From Nanobdellota archaeon (GTDB lineage: Archaea > Nanobdellota > Nanobdellia > Pacearchaeales > GW2011-AR1): a stretch of 8,191 nucleotides of DNA. Below are positions 1 through 6,168 of this stretch, piece after piece (positions within the stretch are counted from its first letter, which is position 1; each line of letters starts with the position of its first letter). The notes beneath the pieces are model-generated. The model made no database searches, was not told the DNA's origin, and was given only the letters and a program-made list of their open reading frames with translations. The position numbers and the translations under genes were made by a program. The stretch lies in assembly GCA_030689875.1 (NCBI GenBank), contig JAUYHR010000121.1, positions 1 to 8,191 of the forward strand, written 5' to 3'.

Positions 1-391
1 TCATAATAATAATTGTTGATGAAAATGTTAATGCAACAGCAATATACAAAGAAATTATTGGAGAAAAACCAAGCCAGATACCGATAAAATAACCTATTAA
101 AGCAGTAAAAACAACCTGCCCAATTCCAGTAATTAAAGAAATTTTACCCACCTCTTTAATTGTTTTAGGATTTAAGTATAATCCGACAATAAATAAAAGA
201 AAAGCTATCCCAAACTGAGAAAATATTTGCAGTGTTTCAGTATTCGGAAGCATATTAAACAAAATAGGACCTAAAAGAATTCCCGATAGAATATATCCAA
301 CTATCAATGGCTGTTTTAATATTCTCATTATAAACGAAATTCCCAATACAACCAGAAGCGCTATGCTTATTTGTAAAAATATATTTTCCAC
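1..391 (-). CDS. CPA2 / Kef-type cation:proton antiporter, N-terminal part (runs off the left edge)
   Basis: Integral membrane exchanger that would move Na+ or K+ against H+ across the cytoplasmic membrane. About 130 residues are visible. They begin VENIFLQISIALLVVLGISF and contain the hallmarks of the family N-terminus: a first hydrophobic helix, then LKQPLIVGYILSGILLGP (about residues 25-42), then FGIAFLLFIVGLYLNP (about 60-75), and two further helices. This matches the Kef/NapA-like CPA2 fold; the ion-binding Asp region and any TrkA-N domain lie outside the window. The start is taken as GTG at 391 because an in-frame TAA lies two codons upstream and the first ATG would remove helix 1. AAAGGTG overlaps the start codon. 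The gene lies 52 bp downstream of the calcium ATPase on the same strand. A TATA-like TTATAAAA at 424-431 could give it its own short-leader transcript. Family is clear; the transported ion is not. Confidence 0.88.
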   Translation of the reverse strand, partial: MENIFLQISIALLVVLGISFIMRILKQPLIVGYILSGILLGPILFNMLPNTETLQIFSQFGIAFLLFIVGLYLNPKTIKEVGKISLITGIGQVVFTALIGYFIGIWLGFSPIISLYIAVALTFSSTIIIM

Positions 392-423
392 CTTTTTTTA
401 GATTATAATTAATTTTTTCCCCA

Positions 424-431
424 TTTTATAA
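424..431 (-). promoter_or_regulatory. Candidate TATA box for the antiporter
   Basis: TTATAAAA on the minus strand, centred about 36 bp upstream of the GTG start. This would place transcription initiation about 11 nt before the GTG. It lies in the 52-bp gap after the ATPase stop, so read-through from the ATPase is also possible. Confidence 0.4.
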
Positions 432-443
432 CCTATATTTTAA

Positions 444-3083
444 TTAAAAATGTTCAAGTTTAAAAATCTCTCTTTTTTCATTTATTTTCTTTAAAATATT
501 AAATATAATTATAATTAAAAATGAAGCGACAATAGCAATTATCCATTCTATAAATCCTAATGGAGCTGTTTCAAAAACTTTATTTAGCGGGGAGTAAATT
601 ACAAATAAGGTGGCTATAATGGAAATTATTGATGCATAAAATAAATATTTATTCACTCTTAAAGTTTCAAAAGTTACTTTCTGCCTTAATGAAATAAAAT
701 TATAAGCATTTGCAATTTCTAAAAGAATAAGTGTAAGCAGGGCAGTTGTTCTTGCATAAATAAAATCCTGATTAAGTAAATTAAATGTAATATAAAATAT
801 AGATAAGGTTATTATTGCCATTGATGCCCCGGCTATTGCAAACCAAATTATCAATGAGCGATTTAATATTTCTTTTTTCTTTCTTGGTTTTTCTTCCATT
901 ACGTCTTTAGATGAAGGAGTTAGTGAAAGAGTTATTGCGGGCAGATCATCTGTTACAAGATTCATAAATAAAATTTGTATTGCTATAAGCAAAGGAATTT
1001 GCCATCCAAAAAAAGGAGATAATAAAACACCAATAAACAAAATCATAAGTTCAGCCCAATTGCATGAAAGCTGGTAGCTTACAAATTTTCTGATATTTTT
1101 AAAAATAGTTCTTCCTTCTTTAATTGCATAAACAATTGTTGCAAAATTATCATCTCTTAATGTCAAGTCAGCAACAGATCTTGAAACATCTGTTCCAGTT
1201 TTGCCCATCGCAACTCCGATATGCGCCTCTTTTAATGCTGGCGCGTCATTTACTCCGTCGCCAGTCATCGTGACTATCTCACCATTAAGTTTCAAAGCCT
1301 TAACAATTTTTAATTTGTGTTCAGGTTTAACTCTTGCAAAAATTGAAATTTGCGATACAATTTTTGATAATTCTTCTTCAGAAATTTTATCTAATTCATC
1401 TCCATCCATAATTTTGCCATAAAGTCCTATTCTTTTTGAAATAGCTAAAGCTGTTTCTCGATTATCTCCAGTTATCATTTTGACTTTTATTCCAGCTCTT
1501 AAACATAATTTAATTGCATCCTTAACTTCTTCTCTTGGAGGGTCTTCAATTCCTGCAAATCCAATAAAAATTAAATCTTCTTCAAAATGATCTTTGCTGA
1601 ATGTTTTAATTTGTTTATATGCAAAACCAAGTGTTCTAAAACAATCAGAGGTCATTTCTTTATTAATTTCCAATATTTTTTTCCTTTCTCTTTCTGTGAG
1701 TGTAAAAACTCCATTGTTTCTTTGTATCCGGTTGCATTTTTTTAACAATAATTCTAAAGCGCCTTTTGAATAAACAAATTTTCCATTATTTAATTCACAT
1801 AAAACGCTCATCATTTTTCTTTCAGAATTAAATGAAATCTCTTCAACTCTTTTATCCTTCATATCTTCCTGGTAAATATCTGCTTTTGCAGCCATAACAA
1901 GTAAAGAAGCCTCTGTTGGAGTCCCAGTAATATGAAAGATTTTATCTTCGCCGGTTCTTTCTATTTTTGCATCATTGCATAAAACTGCGCATTTAACAAG
2001 ATTGTTTAAAACATTTTCTTTCTCTAAATTGATTTTTTTATTATGAATTAAAAAATCTCCATTTCCTTCATAACCTACCCCTGAAACTTCTATTATTTGA
2101 TTATCCTGAAATATTTTCTTAACGGTCATTTCGCCTTTTGTGATTGTTCCTGTTTTATCAGAACAAATAACTGTTGTTTCTCCAAGAGTTTCTATTATAG
2201 ACATTCTGTTAACTATAGCATTATGTTTAGCCATTCTATAAGCCCCTGTAGATAAAGCAGTGGTTAACACGACGGGAAAACCTTCCGGAAAAGCTGAAAC
2301 TGCCAAAGCAATTATTAAAATCAAAGTATCAAGAAATAAATTTTCTGAAAATGGCTTTCCTGTTAAAATAGCAATTCCAGTAAGAATAGAAAAAATAACT
2401 GCAACAATTATCATAAATTTAGAAATATTATTTACTTTCTTTTGCAGGGGCAGTTCTTTTTCAGCAGTAGAAATCATTCCGGCAATTTTTCCAAATTTGG
2501 TATTCATCCCCGTATGAATTGTTTTGGCGATGCATTTTCCATTTACAATAAAACACCCCATAAAAACCATATTTTCATCAGAATAATTTTTTTCATTTTG
2601 AATAATTTTTTTCTTAACTTCTTTTGATTCGCCGGTTAAAACAGATTCATTAATAAGCAAATCTTTTTCTTCAAGAATAATGCAGTCTGCGGGGATTTTT
2701 TCTCCGTTTCTCAAAACTATCAAATCTCCAGGAACAATTTCTTTTGAAGATATCTCTTTTTCTTTCCCATCTCTTATTACAATTGAAACAGGCATGAGCA
2801 TATTTTTTAGTGAAATAATAACTCTCTCTGCTCTATATTCCTGAACAAACCCCGTCGTGATTACAATAATTATAACCGCCAGAATAACATATGCAGTTAT
2901 AGATTTGCTGACAAAAAAAGAGATAATCGCTGCAACAACTAACAGATAAATTACTAAATTGTTTTTAATTTGCCTTAAAAGAATTTGAAATATAGATATT
3001 TTGAAAAGCTCTTTAATTTCATTTAAGCCGTATTGTTCAAGCTTTTTTTTAGCTTCTTTTTCCGATAACCCTCTTTTTTCCAT
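444..3083 (-). CDS. P2A-type Ca2+-transporting P-type ATPase
   Basis: ATP-driven cation pump of the cytoplasmic membrane, 879 aa from this ATG. Order seen: N-terminal cation-ATPase motif (GLSEKEAKKKLEQYG), M1-M2, actuator domain with TGES (150-153), M3-M4, phosphorylation motif DKTGT with Asp309, nucleotide domain with F418 and KGA (440-442), hinge TGDN (538-541) and TGDGVNDAP (607-615), then M5-M10. Residues matching SERCA Ca2+ ligands are all present: Glu267 in M4 (PEGFP), Asn675 and Glu678 in M5, Asn708, Thr711 and Asp712 in M6 (NLVTDDLP), and Glu789 in M8. By family knowledge this points to Ca2+ export (SERCA/PMR1 type) rather than Na+/K+ or heavy metals. The reading frame extends to a TTG at 3152 (+23 aa), but that TTG lies upstream of the transcription start predicted from the TATA box, so the ATG is preferred with moderate certainty. 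No frameshift is seen in the body. Confidence 0.93.
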   Translation of the reverse strand: MEKRGLSEKEAKKKLEQYGLNEIKELFKISIFQILLRQIKNNLVIYLLVVAAIISFFVSKSITAYVILAVIIIVITTGFVQEYRAERVIISLKNMLMPVSIVIRDGKEKEISSKEIVPGDLIVLRNGEKIPADCIILEEKDLLINESVLTGESKEVKKKIIQNEKNYSDENMVFMGCFIVNGKCIAKTIHTGMNTKFGKIAGMISTAEKELPLQKKVNNISKFMIIVAVIFSILTGIAILTGKPFSENLFLDTLILIIALAVSAFPEGFPVVLTTALSTGAYRMAKHNAIVNRMSIIETLGETTVICSDKTGTITKGEMTVKKIFQDNQIIEVSGVGYEGNGDFLIHNKKINLEKENVLNNLVKCAVLCNDAKIERTGEDKIFHITGTPTEASLLVMAAKADIYQEDMKDKRVEEISFNSERKMMSVLCELNNGKFVYSKGALELLLKKCNRIQRNNGVFTLTERERKKILEINKEMTSDCFRTLGFAYKQIKTFSKDHFEEDLIFIGFAGIEDPPREEVKDAIKLCLRAGIKVKMITGDNRETALAISKRIGLYGKIMDGDELDKISEEELSKIVSQISIFARVKPEHKLKIVKALKLNGEIVTMTGDGVNDAPALKEAHIGVAMGKTGTDVSRSVADLTLRDDNFATIVYAIKEGRTIFKNIRKFVSYQLSCNWAELMILFIGVLLSPFFGWQIPLLIAIQILFMNLVTDDLPAITLSLTPSSKDVMEEKPRKKKEILNRSLIIWFAIAGASMAIITLSIFYITFNLLNQDFIYARTTALLTLILLEIANAYNFISLRQKVTFETLRVNKYLFYASIISIIATLFVIYSPLNKVFETAPLGFIEWIIAIVASFLIIIIFNILKKINEKREIFKLEHF

Positions 3084-3097
3084 ATATAATAAATATT

Positions 3098-3136
3098 TTA
3101 TAGAAATTGACGAAACCTTAGTTTCAGTTCTGACAT
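3098..3136 (-). other. Possible 12-codon upstream ORF before the Ca2+-ATPase
   Basis: On the minus strand, AGAGGTGAAA leads directly into ATG at 3136. The frame reads MSELKLRFRQFL and ends in TAA at 3100-3098, 14 nt before the ATPase ATG at 3083. It is out of frame with the ATPase. The TATA box predicts transcription starting near 3146, so this ATG would be the first on the mRNA and has the best ribosome-binding context. It could be a leader ORF, or the scar of a small frameshift in the ATPase N-terminus. Confidence 0.35.
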
Positions 3137-3167
3137 TTTCACCTCTATACAATCAAGGAAAAAGGAA

Positions 3168-3175
3168 TATAAAAA
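3168..3175 (-). promoter_or_regulatory. TATA box for the Ca2+-ATPase transcript
   Basis: TTTTTATA on the minus strand in CCTTTTTATATTCC. At the spacing used by other promoters in this window (about 25.5 bp from box centre), transcription would start near A3146, just before AGAGGTGAAAATG. It shares the 3153-3225 gap with the divergent promoter of the 3226 gene. Confidence 0.55.
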
Positions 3176-3196
3176 GGTTTTTAGAGGACAAAAATC

Positions 3197-3204
3197 TTTA
3201 AAAA
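3197..3204 (+). promoter_or_regulatory. TATA box, leaderless promoter of the 110-aa protein gene
   Basis: TTTAAAAA with an A-rich BRE-like stretch upstream (ACAAAAATC). The box centre is 25.5 bp from the ATG at 3226, so the transcript is predicted to begin at the start codon. No Shine-Dalgarno sequence is seen, which fits a leaderless mRNA. Confidence 0.6.
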
Positions 3205-3225
3205 TTCTGTTTTCAATTAAGGGTT

Positions 3226-3558
3226 ATGAAATCAGTAGAAACAATAACTGCAAAAATTTATCTTGGATTAAAAGAAGGATATACTAATAAAATTCATACA
3301 ATTAATGAAGTTAAAAATCTTTTGCAAGATTATGTAGATGAAACGAGTTTTTGTGTAACAATTACCCCTACAACATTTATTTATAAAAATGGAAGAGAAA
3401 ATGGGGCGATAATCGGCTTGATTAATTATCCAAGATTTCCAAAAACAAAAAAAGAAATAAAACAGCGGGCAGAAGAAATAGCTAATTTATGTAAAGATAA
3501 ATATAAACAAAAAAGAGTATCCATTGAATATCAAAATAAAACAATAATGCTGGAATAG
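3226..3558 (+). CDS. Conserved-looking small protein of unknown function (110 aa)
   Basis: Not recognised with certainty. It is a soluble protein, with no signal peptide or membrane helix. Alternating segments suggest an alpha/beta fold: a strand at TAKIYLGLKEGY (8-19), a helix at 26-37, strands at SFCVTITPTTFIYKNG and AIIGLINYPRFP, a helix KKEIKQRAEEIANLCKDKY (74-93), and a last strand RVSIEYQNKTIMLE. The motif GRENGAIIGLINYPRFP is the likely conserved core. The overall pattern, with a strand around YLGL near the N-terminus and a late helix-strand pair, faintly recalls small ferredoxin-like proteins such as DUF3574, but this is only a resemblance. The start is fixed by a TATA box at leaderless spacing. 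It is divergent from the calcium ATPase and followed by uS10, which has its own promoter, so it is probably monocistronic. Confidence 0.8.
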   Translation: MKSVETITAKIYLGLKEGYTNKIHTINEVKNLLQDYVDETSFCVTITPTTFIYKNGRENGAIIGLINYPRFPKTKKEIKQRAEEIANLCKDKYKQKRVSIEYQNKTIMLE

Positions 3559-3581
3559 AGATTTAAGTTTCTTTACAAAGG

Positions 3582-3589
3582 TTTTTAAA
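3582..3589 (+). promoter_or_regulatory. TATA box, leaderless promoter of the uS10 operon
   Basis: TTTTTAAA preceded by a purine-rich ACAAAG that fits a BRE. The centre is 25.5 bp upstream of the ATG at 3611, the same spacing as at 3226 and 7526. No Shine-Dalgarno sequence precedes the ATG, so a leaderless transcript is inferred. Confidence 0.65.
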
Positions 3590-3610
3590 TTAATTTTAGA
3601 TAGTCTTTTC

Positions 3611-3919
3611 ATGCTAAAAGTTAGAATAAAATTAAACAGCATAGATATAGGGATGCTTAATTCTATTTGCGAATCTATTAAAGAAATGGCTAAGAAATCC
3701 GGAATTATTATAAGCGGTCCTGTTCCTTTGCCGACTAAAAGATTAAAAATCACAACAAGAAAATCTCCGTGCGGAAATGGAACTGCAACATTTGACAATT
3801 TTGAAATGAGGATTCATAAAAGATTAATTGATTTGCCTGCAAATGAAAAAGTCTTGAGGCAGATTATGAAAATGCAGATTCCAAAATCTGTAAATGTTAA
3901 AATAGAAATGAAGGATTAA
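3611..3919 (+). CDS. rps10: Small ribosomal subunit protein uS10 (archaeal type)
   Basis: Component of the 30S subunit head, 102 aa, the usual archaeal length. The core SGPVPLPTKRLKITTRKSP (35-53) and the C-terminal EMRIHKRLIDL (65-75) followed by LRQIMKMQIPKSVNVKIE are diagnostic for uS10 of the archaeal/eukaryotic S20e type. In many archaea this gene sits beside the elongation factor 1-alpha gene; here it is uncoupled from that and instead followed 1 nt later by a small HPF-like gene. Its own TATA box is spaced for leaderless transcription starting at the ATG. Nothing looks damaged. Confidence 0.97.
   Translation: MLKVRIKLNSIDIGMLNSICESIKEMAKKSGIIISGPVPLPTKRLKITTRKSPCGNGTATFDNFEMRIHKRLIDLPANEKVLRQIMKMQIPKSVNVKIEMKD
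3910..3916 (+). promoter_or_regulatory. Shine-Dalgarno site of the HPF-like gene
   Basis: GAAGGAT at the 3' end of uS10, 4 nt before the ATG at 3921. It indicates that the downstream gene is translated from the uS10 mRNA, in contrast to the leaderless first gene. Confidence 0.6.
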
Positions 3920-3920
3920 A

Positions 3921-4247
3921 ATGGTAACCCTGCAAACAATCGGCTTTGAAGTTCTTACTGAAAAAACTAAAGATGAATTTCAAAAACTTTGGGATGAATA
4001 TTCCAAGAAAATTGAAAACAAATTAAAAAATGTTGAAGCTGCAAAAATTCATTTAAAAGAACACAATCACGGCGGAAAAACAAAATTTAGCATTCATGCA
4101 GTAATTGATTATTCTGGAAAATCGCTTAAAGCAGAAGCTGTTGATTGGGATTTAAAAAGAACTTTTCACAAAGTTTTCAACAAAATAGAAAATGAAATTG
4201 AGCATGCTTTTCATGTAAGTGATCAAAACAAAAGCAAAAATCGTTAA
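3921..4247 (+). CDS. Small HPF/RaiA-like protein, candidate ribosome-hibernation factor (108 aa)
   Basis: A soluble 108-aa protein. The layout resembles the beta-alpha-beta-beta-beta-alpha fold of the HPF/RaiA (sigma-54 modulation) family: a short strand, a charged helix KTKDEFQKLWDEYSKKIENKLK (15-36), strands AAKIHLKEHN, KFSIHAVIDYSG and SLKAEAVDWD, then a long helix ending KVFNKIENEIEHAF (84-97). In HPF/RaiA the corresponding segment is an A-x-A-x3-D motif followed by a helix with a K-L-E-x-Q pattern; AEAVDWDLKRTFHKVFNKIE matches this by eye. Known family members bind the 30S decoding region and silence ribosomes. It lies 1 nt after the uS10 stop with its own Shine-Dalgarno site, so co-expression with a ribosomal protein supports a ribosome role. 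The fold assignment is inference; an unrelated RNA-binding protein remains possible. Confidence 0.6.
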   Translation: MVTLQTIGFEVLTEKTKDEFQKLWDEYSKKIENKLKNVEAAKIHLKEHNHGGKTKFSIHAVIDYSGKSLKAEAVDWDLKRTFHKVFNKIENEIEHAFHVSDQNKSKNR

Positions 4248-4292
4248 TAAAATTAGGTCTAAAAAATTTCTAAATGCGTAATCGCAGTTGCT

Positions 4293-4311
4293 GTTTATTC
4301 TTATATTTTTT
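4293..4311 (+). terminator. Candidate T-rich archaeal terminator after the uS10 operon
   Basis: TGTTTATTC-TTATATTTTTT lies in the gap between the HPF-like stop and the next promoter. Archaeal intrinsic termination mostly uses T-runs without a hairpin, which fits. The gap 4248-4354 otherwise holds the TATA box and palindrome of the next operon. Confidence 0.4.
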
Positions 4312-4324
4312 AGCCAACGAAACC

Positions 4325-4332
4325 TTTAAATA
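4325..4332 (+). promoter_or_regulatory. TATA box of the AbiEi-like/NTase/cyclophilin/HEPN-like cluster
   Basis: TTTAAATA, preceded by GAAACC as a possible BRE. The centre is 26.5 bp upstream of ATG 4355, predicting leaderless initiation there. This box lies inside the longer open frame that begins at ATG 4274, which argues against that upstream start. Confidence 0.65.
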
Positions 4333-4336
4333 TATA

Positions 4337-4353
4337 GTTACCTATAAGGTAAC
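4337..4353 (+). promoter_or_regulatory. Perfect palindromic operator GTTACCT-ATA-AGGTAAC
   Basis: Seven-base arms around a 3-nt spacer, ending 1 nt before the ATG at 4355 and starting 4 nt after the TATA box. A protein dimer bound here would cover the initiation region and block RNA polymerase. The first gene of the cluster has a winged-helix-like N-terminus, so autorepression by the candidate antitoxin is the simplest reading; AbiEi antitoxins are known to autorepress through inverted repeats. Confidence 0.7.
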
Positions 4354-4354
4354 C

Positions 4355-4957
4355 ATGTATAATGAGATACCAAACTATGGATTAAGAGCTTATGCTTTGT
4401 TTTTCTCAAGGCATGGCTTAAGCGAAGAATTTAGCCAATCAGACTTAGATTGGATAGTCGGAGAAAGTATGAAAAAAAAGATTTTCTCTTTATTGTTAAA
4501 TAATGGATGGATAAAAAAAAATTCCCACAACTCTTACAAATGCGTGAACCCCGAAGTAATTTTAAAAGGATTATTGGAGTTTAAAGTTCCTAAAATAATC
4601 AGAAAATCAAAGAAACCCTATGCATTTACCGGATTATCCGCAGTTGAAGTCTGGTCTGATTATTCTTATATGCAAAGAGGAAAAGAAAAATCCCCGTATT
4701 ATATTAAAATTTTAAAAAAGGATTTAAATTATTGGAAGAATTTTTTTAATACTTATAGAATTCCAAATTATATAAAAATGGGCTCAACAATTGGAGAGTT
4801 TGTAATCTTAGAACCAGTTAAAAAATTAAATTCTGCTGAAAAAGATGAAATAAAAGTTGAAACTTTAAAAGAAACCGAAAAAATAGCAAAAACAAATAGT
4901 TTTTATGCTTACCCTTATAAATATATGAAGGAGAAATATGGAACAATTACAGCTTAG
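4355..4957 (+). CDS. AbiEi-like winged-helix protein, candidate type IV antitoxin/autorepressor
   Basis: A 200-aa protein. Residues about 10-70 look like a winged helix: helix RAYALFFSRHG, then SQSDLDWIVG, then a recognition-type helix SMKKKIFSLLLNNGWIKKN and a short wing NSYKCVNP. The segment YAFTGLSAVEVWSDYSY (89-105) resembles the G-L-S-A-L core found after the winged helix in AbiEi-type antitoxins, and the remainder is mixed alpha/beta. The start at 4355 is preferred over ATG 4274 because the TATA box and the 17-bp palindrome lie between the two. The gene overlaps the following nucleotidyltransferase by 20 nt, the typical antitoxin-first order of AbiE pairs. By analogy it would neutralise the nucleotidyltransferase (type IV, without direct contact) and repress the operon. 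The AbiEi assignment is by pattern and context, not by strong sequence identity. Confidence 0.72.
   Translation: MYNEIPNYGLRAYALFFSRHGLSEEFSQSDLDWIVGESMKKKIFSLLLNNGWIKKNSHNSYKCVNPEVILKGLLEFKVPKIIRKSKKPYAFTGLSAVEVWSDYSYMQRGKEKSPYYIKILKKDLNYWKNFFNTYRIPNYIKMGSTIGEFVILEPVKKLNSAEKDEIKVETLKETEKIAKTNSFYAYPYKYMKEKYGTITA
4927..4933 (+). promoter_or_regulatory. Shine-Dalgarno site deciding the nucleotidyltransferase start
   Basis: GAAGGAG inside the 3' end of the AbiEi-like gene, 4 nt before ATG 4938. It supports independent ribosome entry for the overlapping gene. Confidence 0.65.
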
Positions 4958-5624
4958 GGAAAAAGAGATATTTGAAACATTGAAAAAAATAAAGAAAAAT
5001 AAATTTGTCGTCATTGGTGGATATGCAGTTAATACATATACGTTATCTCGATTCTCAGTTGATTGCGATATTATAATAAAAAATCGTAAAGAACTAGAAA
5101 AGATTGAAGAGACTCTTCTTAAATTAGGATATCATGAGGAAAAGAATTATTCTGATAAAATTCCATACAAAGGTAATTTTAAAAGATACGAAAAAGAGTT
5201 GGGAAATAAATTTAAAGTTAGCATGGATATACTTATAGAAGAGGTTTTTGACAGACAAACAAAATCTAAATTCTCTGCAGAATGGATTTTTGATAATTCT
5301 GCTTTACGAAATTTACAGGGCAAAACTATAAGCGAACAGCTTAAACTAAAAATTATTAATGCTGATTCTTTATTTATAATGAAGTTGGTTAGTTGCAGAC
5401 AGACAGATATTCGGGATATTTTTTTATTAGTTAATTTTATAAAAGATAAAGAATGGATAAAAAAAGAAGTTTCAGAAAGATATGATTTAAAAGATAGATT
5501 ATCTAAAGTGCTTAGTAAAATAAACTCTAAGCAGTTTAAAGACGAATTGCAGGGAGTTTTTGGAATGATTGATAATAAAATGTTTGAGAAAAATAAAAAA
5601 TTGATAGGAGAATTAGAAAAATGA
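4938..5624 (+). CDS. AbiEii/AbiGii-type (MNT) nucleotidyltransferase, candidate toxin
   Basis: A 228-aa soluble enzyme of the DNA polymerase beta-like superfamily. The catalytic signature is clear: VVIGGYAVNTYTLSRFSVDCDIII, with Gly27-Gly28, Ser40, Asp42 and Asp44 as metal ligands, and a third likely acidic ligand Asp97 in SMDILI. A later KLVSCRQTDIRDIFLL segment (149-164) matches the K-x4-R-x4-RD motif of AbiEii/AbiGii toxins. Family members of this group transfer nucleotides to tRNA or other targets (MenT3 modifies the tRNA acceptor end; AbiEii binds GTP). The active site looks intact. It follows the AbiEi-like gene with a 20-nt overlap and overlaps the cyclophilin gene by ATGA. It could instead be a non-toxic antibiotic-adenylyltransferase relative, but the paired architecture favours toxin-antitoxin. 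Confidence 0.82.
   Translation: MEQLQLREKEIFETLKKIKKNKFVVIGGYAVNTYTLSRFSVDCDIIIKNRKELEKIEETLLKLGYHEEKNYSDKIPYKGNFKRYEKELGNKFKVSMDILIEEVFDRQTKSKFSAEWIFDNSALRNLQGKTISEQLKLKIINADSLFIMKLVSCRQTDIRDIFLLVNFIKDKEWIKKEVSERYDLKDRLSKVLSKINSKQFKDELQGVFGMIDNKMFEKNKKLIGELEK
5607..5610 (+). promoter_or_regulatory. Shine-Dalgarno-like GGAG before the cyclophilin
   Basis: GGAG lies 10 nt upstream of ATG 5621, inside the nucleotidyltransferase gene whose stop overlaps the cyclophilin start (ATGA). This supports translation of the cyclophilin from the shared mRNA. Confidence 0.45.
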
Positions 5625-6163
5625 AAAAATCAGTTATCGCAACATTTATAATAATATTAATTATTTTAATAGCAGGAATACTGCTCATGGTAAAAAAAAC
5701 AGAATCAACAAGAGTAAAACTTGAAACAAATTACGGGAATATTACAATCAATTTATATTCTGATATGCCAATAACTTCAGGAAATTTCAAGAAATTAGTT
5801 GAAAGCGGATTTTACGATAAAGTGATTTTTCACAGAGTAATTGACGGATTCATGATTCAGGGAGGAGACCCTCAGGGAACGGGAATGGGCGGTCCAGGTT
5901 ACACAATCAAAGACGAATTCACTCATGCTGGCGGGAATAAAAATCTTCGCGGGACAATTTCAATGGCAAATTCCGGACCAAACACCGGCGGAAGCCAGTT
6001 TTTTATAAATCTCGTTGACAATAATTTTTTAGATGATAAACATCCTGCATTTGGAAAAGTGATTGAAGGAATGGACATTATAGACAAAATCGCAAAAGTT
6101 GAAACGGACGATGAGGACAGACCATTGGAAGATGTTGTAATTGTGAAAGCCAGTTTGGTTTAG
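5621..6163 (+). CDS. Membrane-anchored cyclophilin-type peptidyl-prolyl cis-trans isomerase
   Basis: A 180-aa protein that catalyses proline isomerisation during protein folding. Residues 1-25 (MKK, about 20 hydrophobic residues, then KK) form a signal anchor that should place the catalytic domain outside the cytoplasmic membrane; no lipobox Cys is seen. The domain (about 32-180) is intact: FHRVIDGFMIQGGD carries the catalytic Arg72 plus Phe77 and Gln80, MANSGPNTGGSQFFI carries Ala116, Asn117, Gln126 and Phe128, and His141 lies in DDKHPAFGKV. The position of cyclophilin A Trp121 is Phe136, as in many prokaryotic cyclophilins, predicting weak cyclosporin binding. It overlaps the nucleotidyltransferase by ATGA and is followed 5 nt later by the HEPN-like gene. 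Its sequence is visibly richer in G+C than the flanking genes, suggesting it is a resident gene that the others joined. Confidence 0.95.
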   Translation: MKKSVIATFIIILIILIAGILLMVKKTESTRVKLETNYGNITINLYSDMPITSGNFKKLVESGFYDKVIFHRVIDGFMIQGGDPQGTGMGGPGYTIKDEFTHAGGNKNLRGTISMANSGPNTGGSQFFINLVDNNFLDDKHPAFGKVIEGMDIIDKIAKVETDDEDRPLEDVVIVKASLV

Positions 6164-6168
6164 AAAAG

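Noticed and set aside
398..430. ATG at about 424 on the minus strand opening an 8-codon ORF before the antiporter
   Set aside because: It overlaps the likely TATA box, so it should not be on the transcript; no supporting structure.
1201..2627. Plus-strand open frames at 1201-1422, 2260-2517 and 2442-2627
   Set aside because: They lie antisense inside the conserved calcium ATPase, over its motifs (for example the TGDGVNDAP and M4 regions), and have no promoter or family resemblance.
3001..3201. Plus-strand open frame across the ATPase N-terminus
   Set aside because: Antisense to the ATPase start and running through both divergent TATA boxes; no recognisable protein.
3487..3798. Minus-strand open frame opposite the uS10 gene
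   Set aside because: Covers the conserved uS10 core on the other strand and the uS10 promoter; a shadow of real coding sequence.
4274..4354. Upstream start for the AbiEi-like protein at ATG 4274
   Set aside because: The extension would encode the T-rich stretch, the TATA box and the 17-bp palindrome; ATG 4355 is at leaderless spacing from the TATA box.
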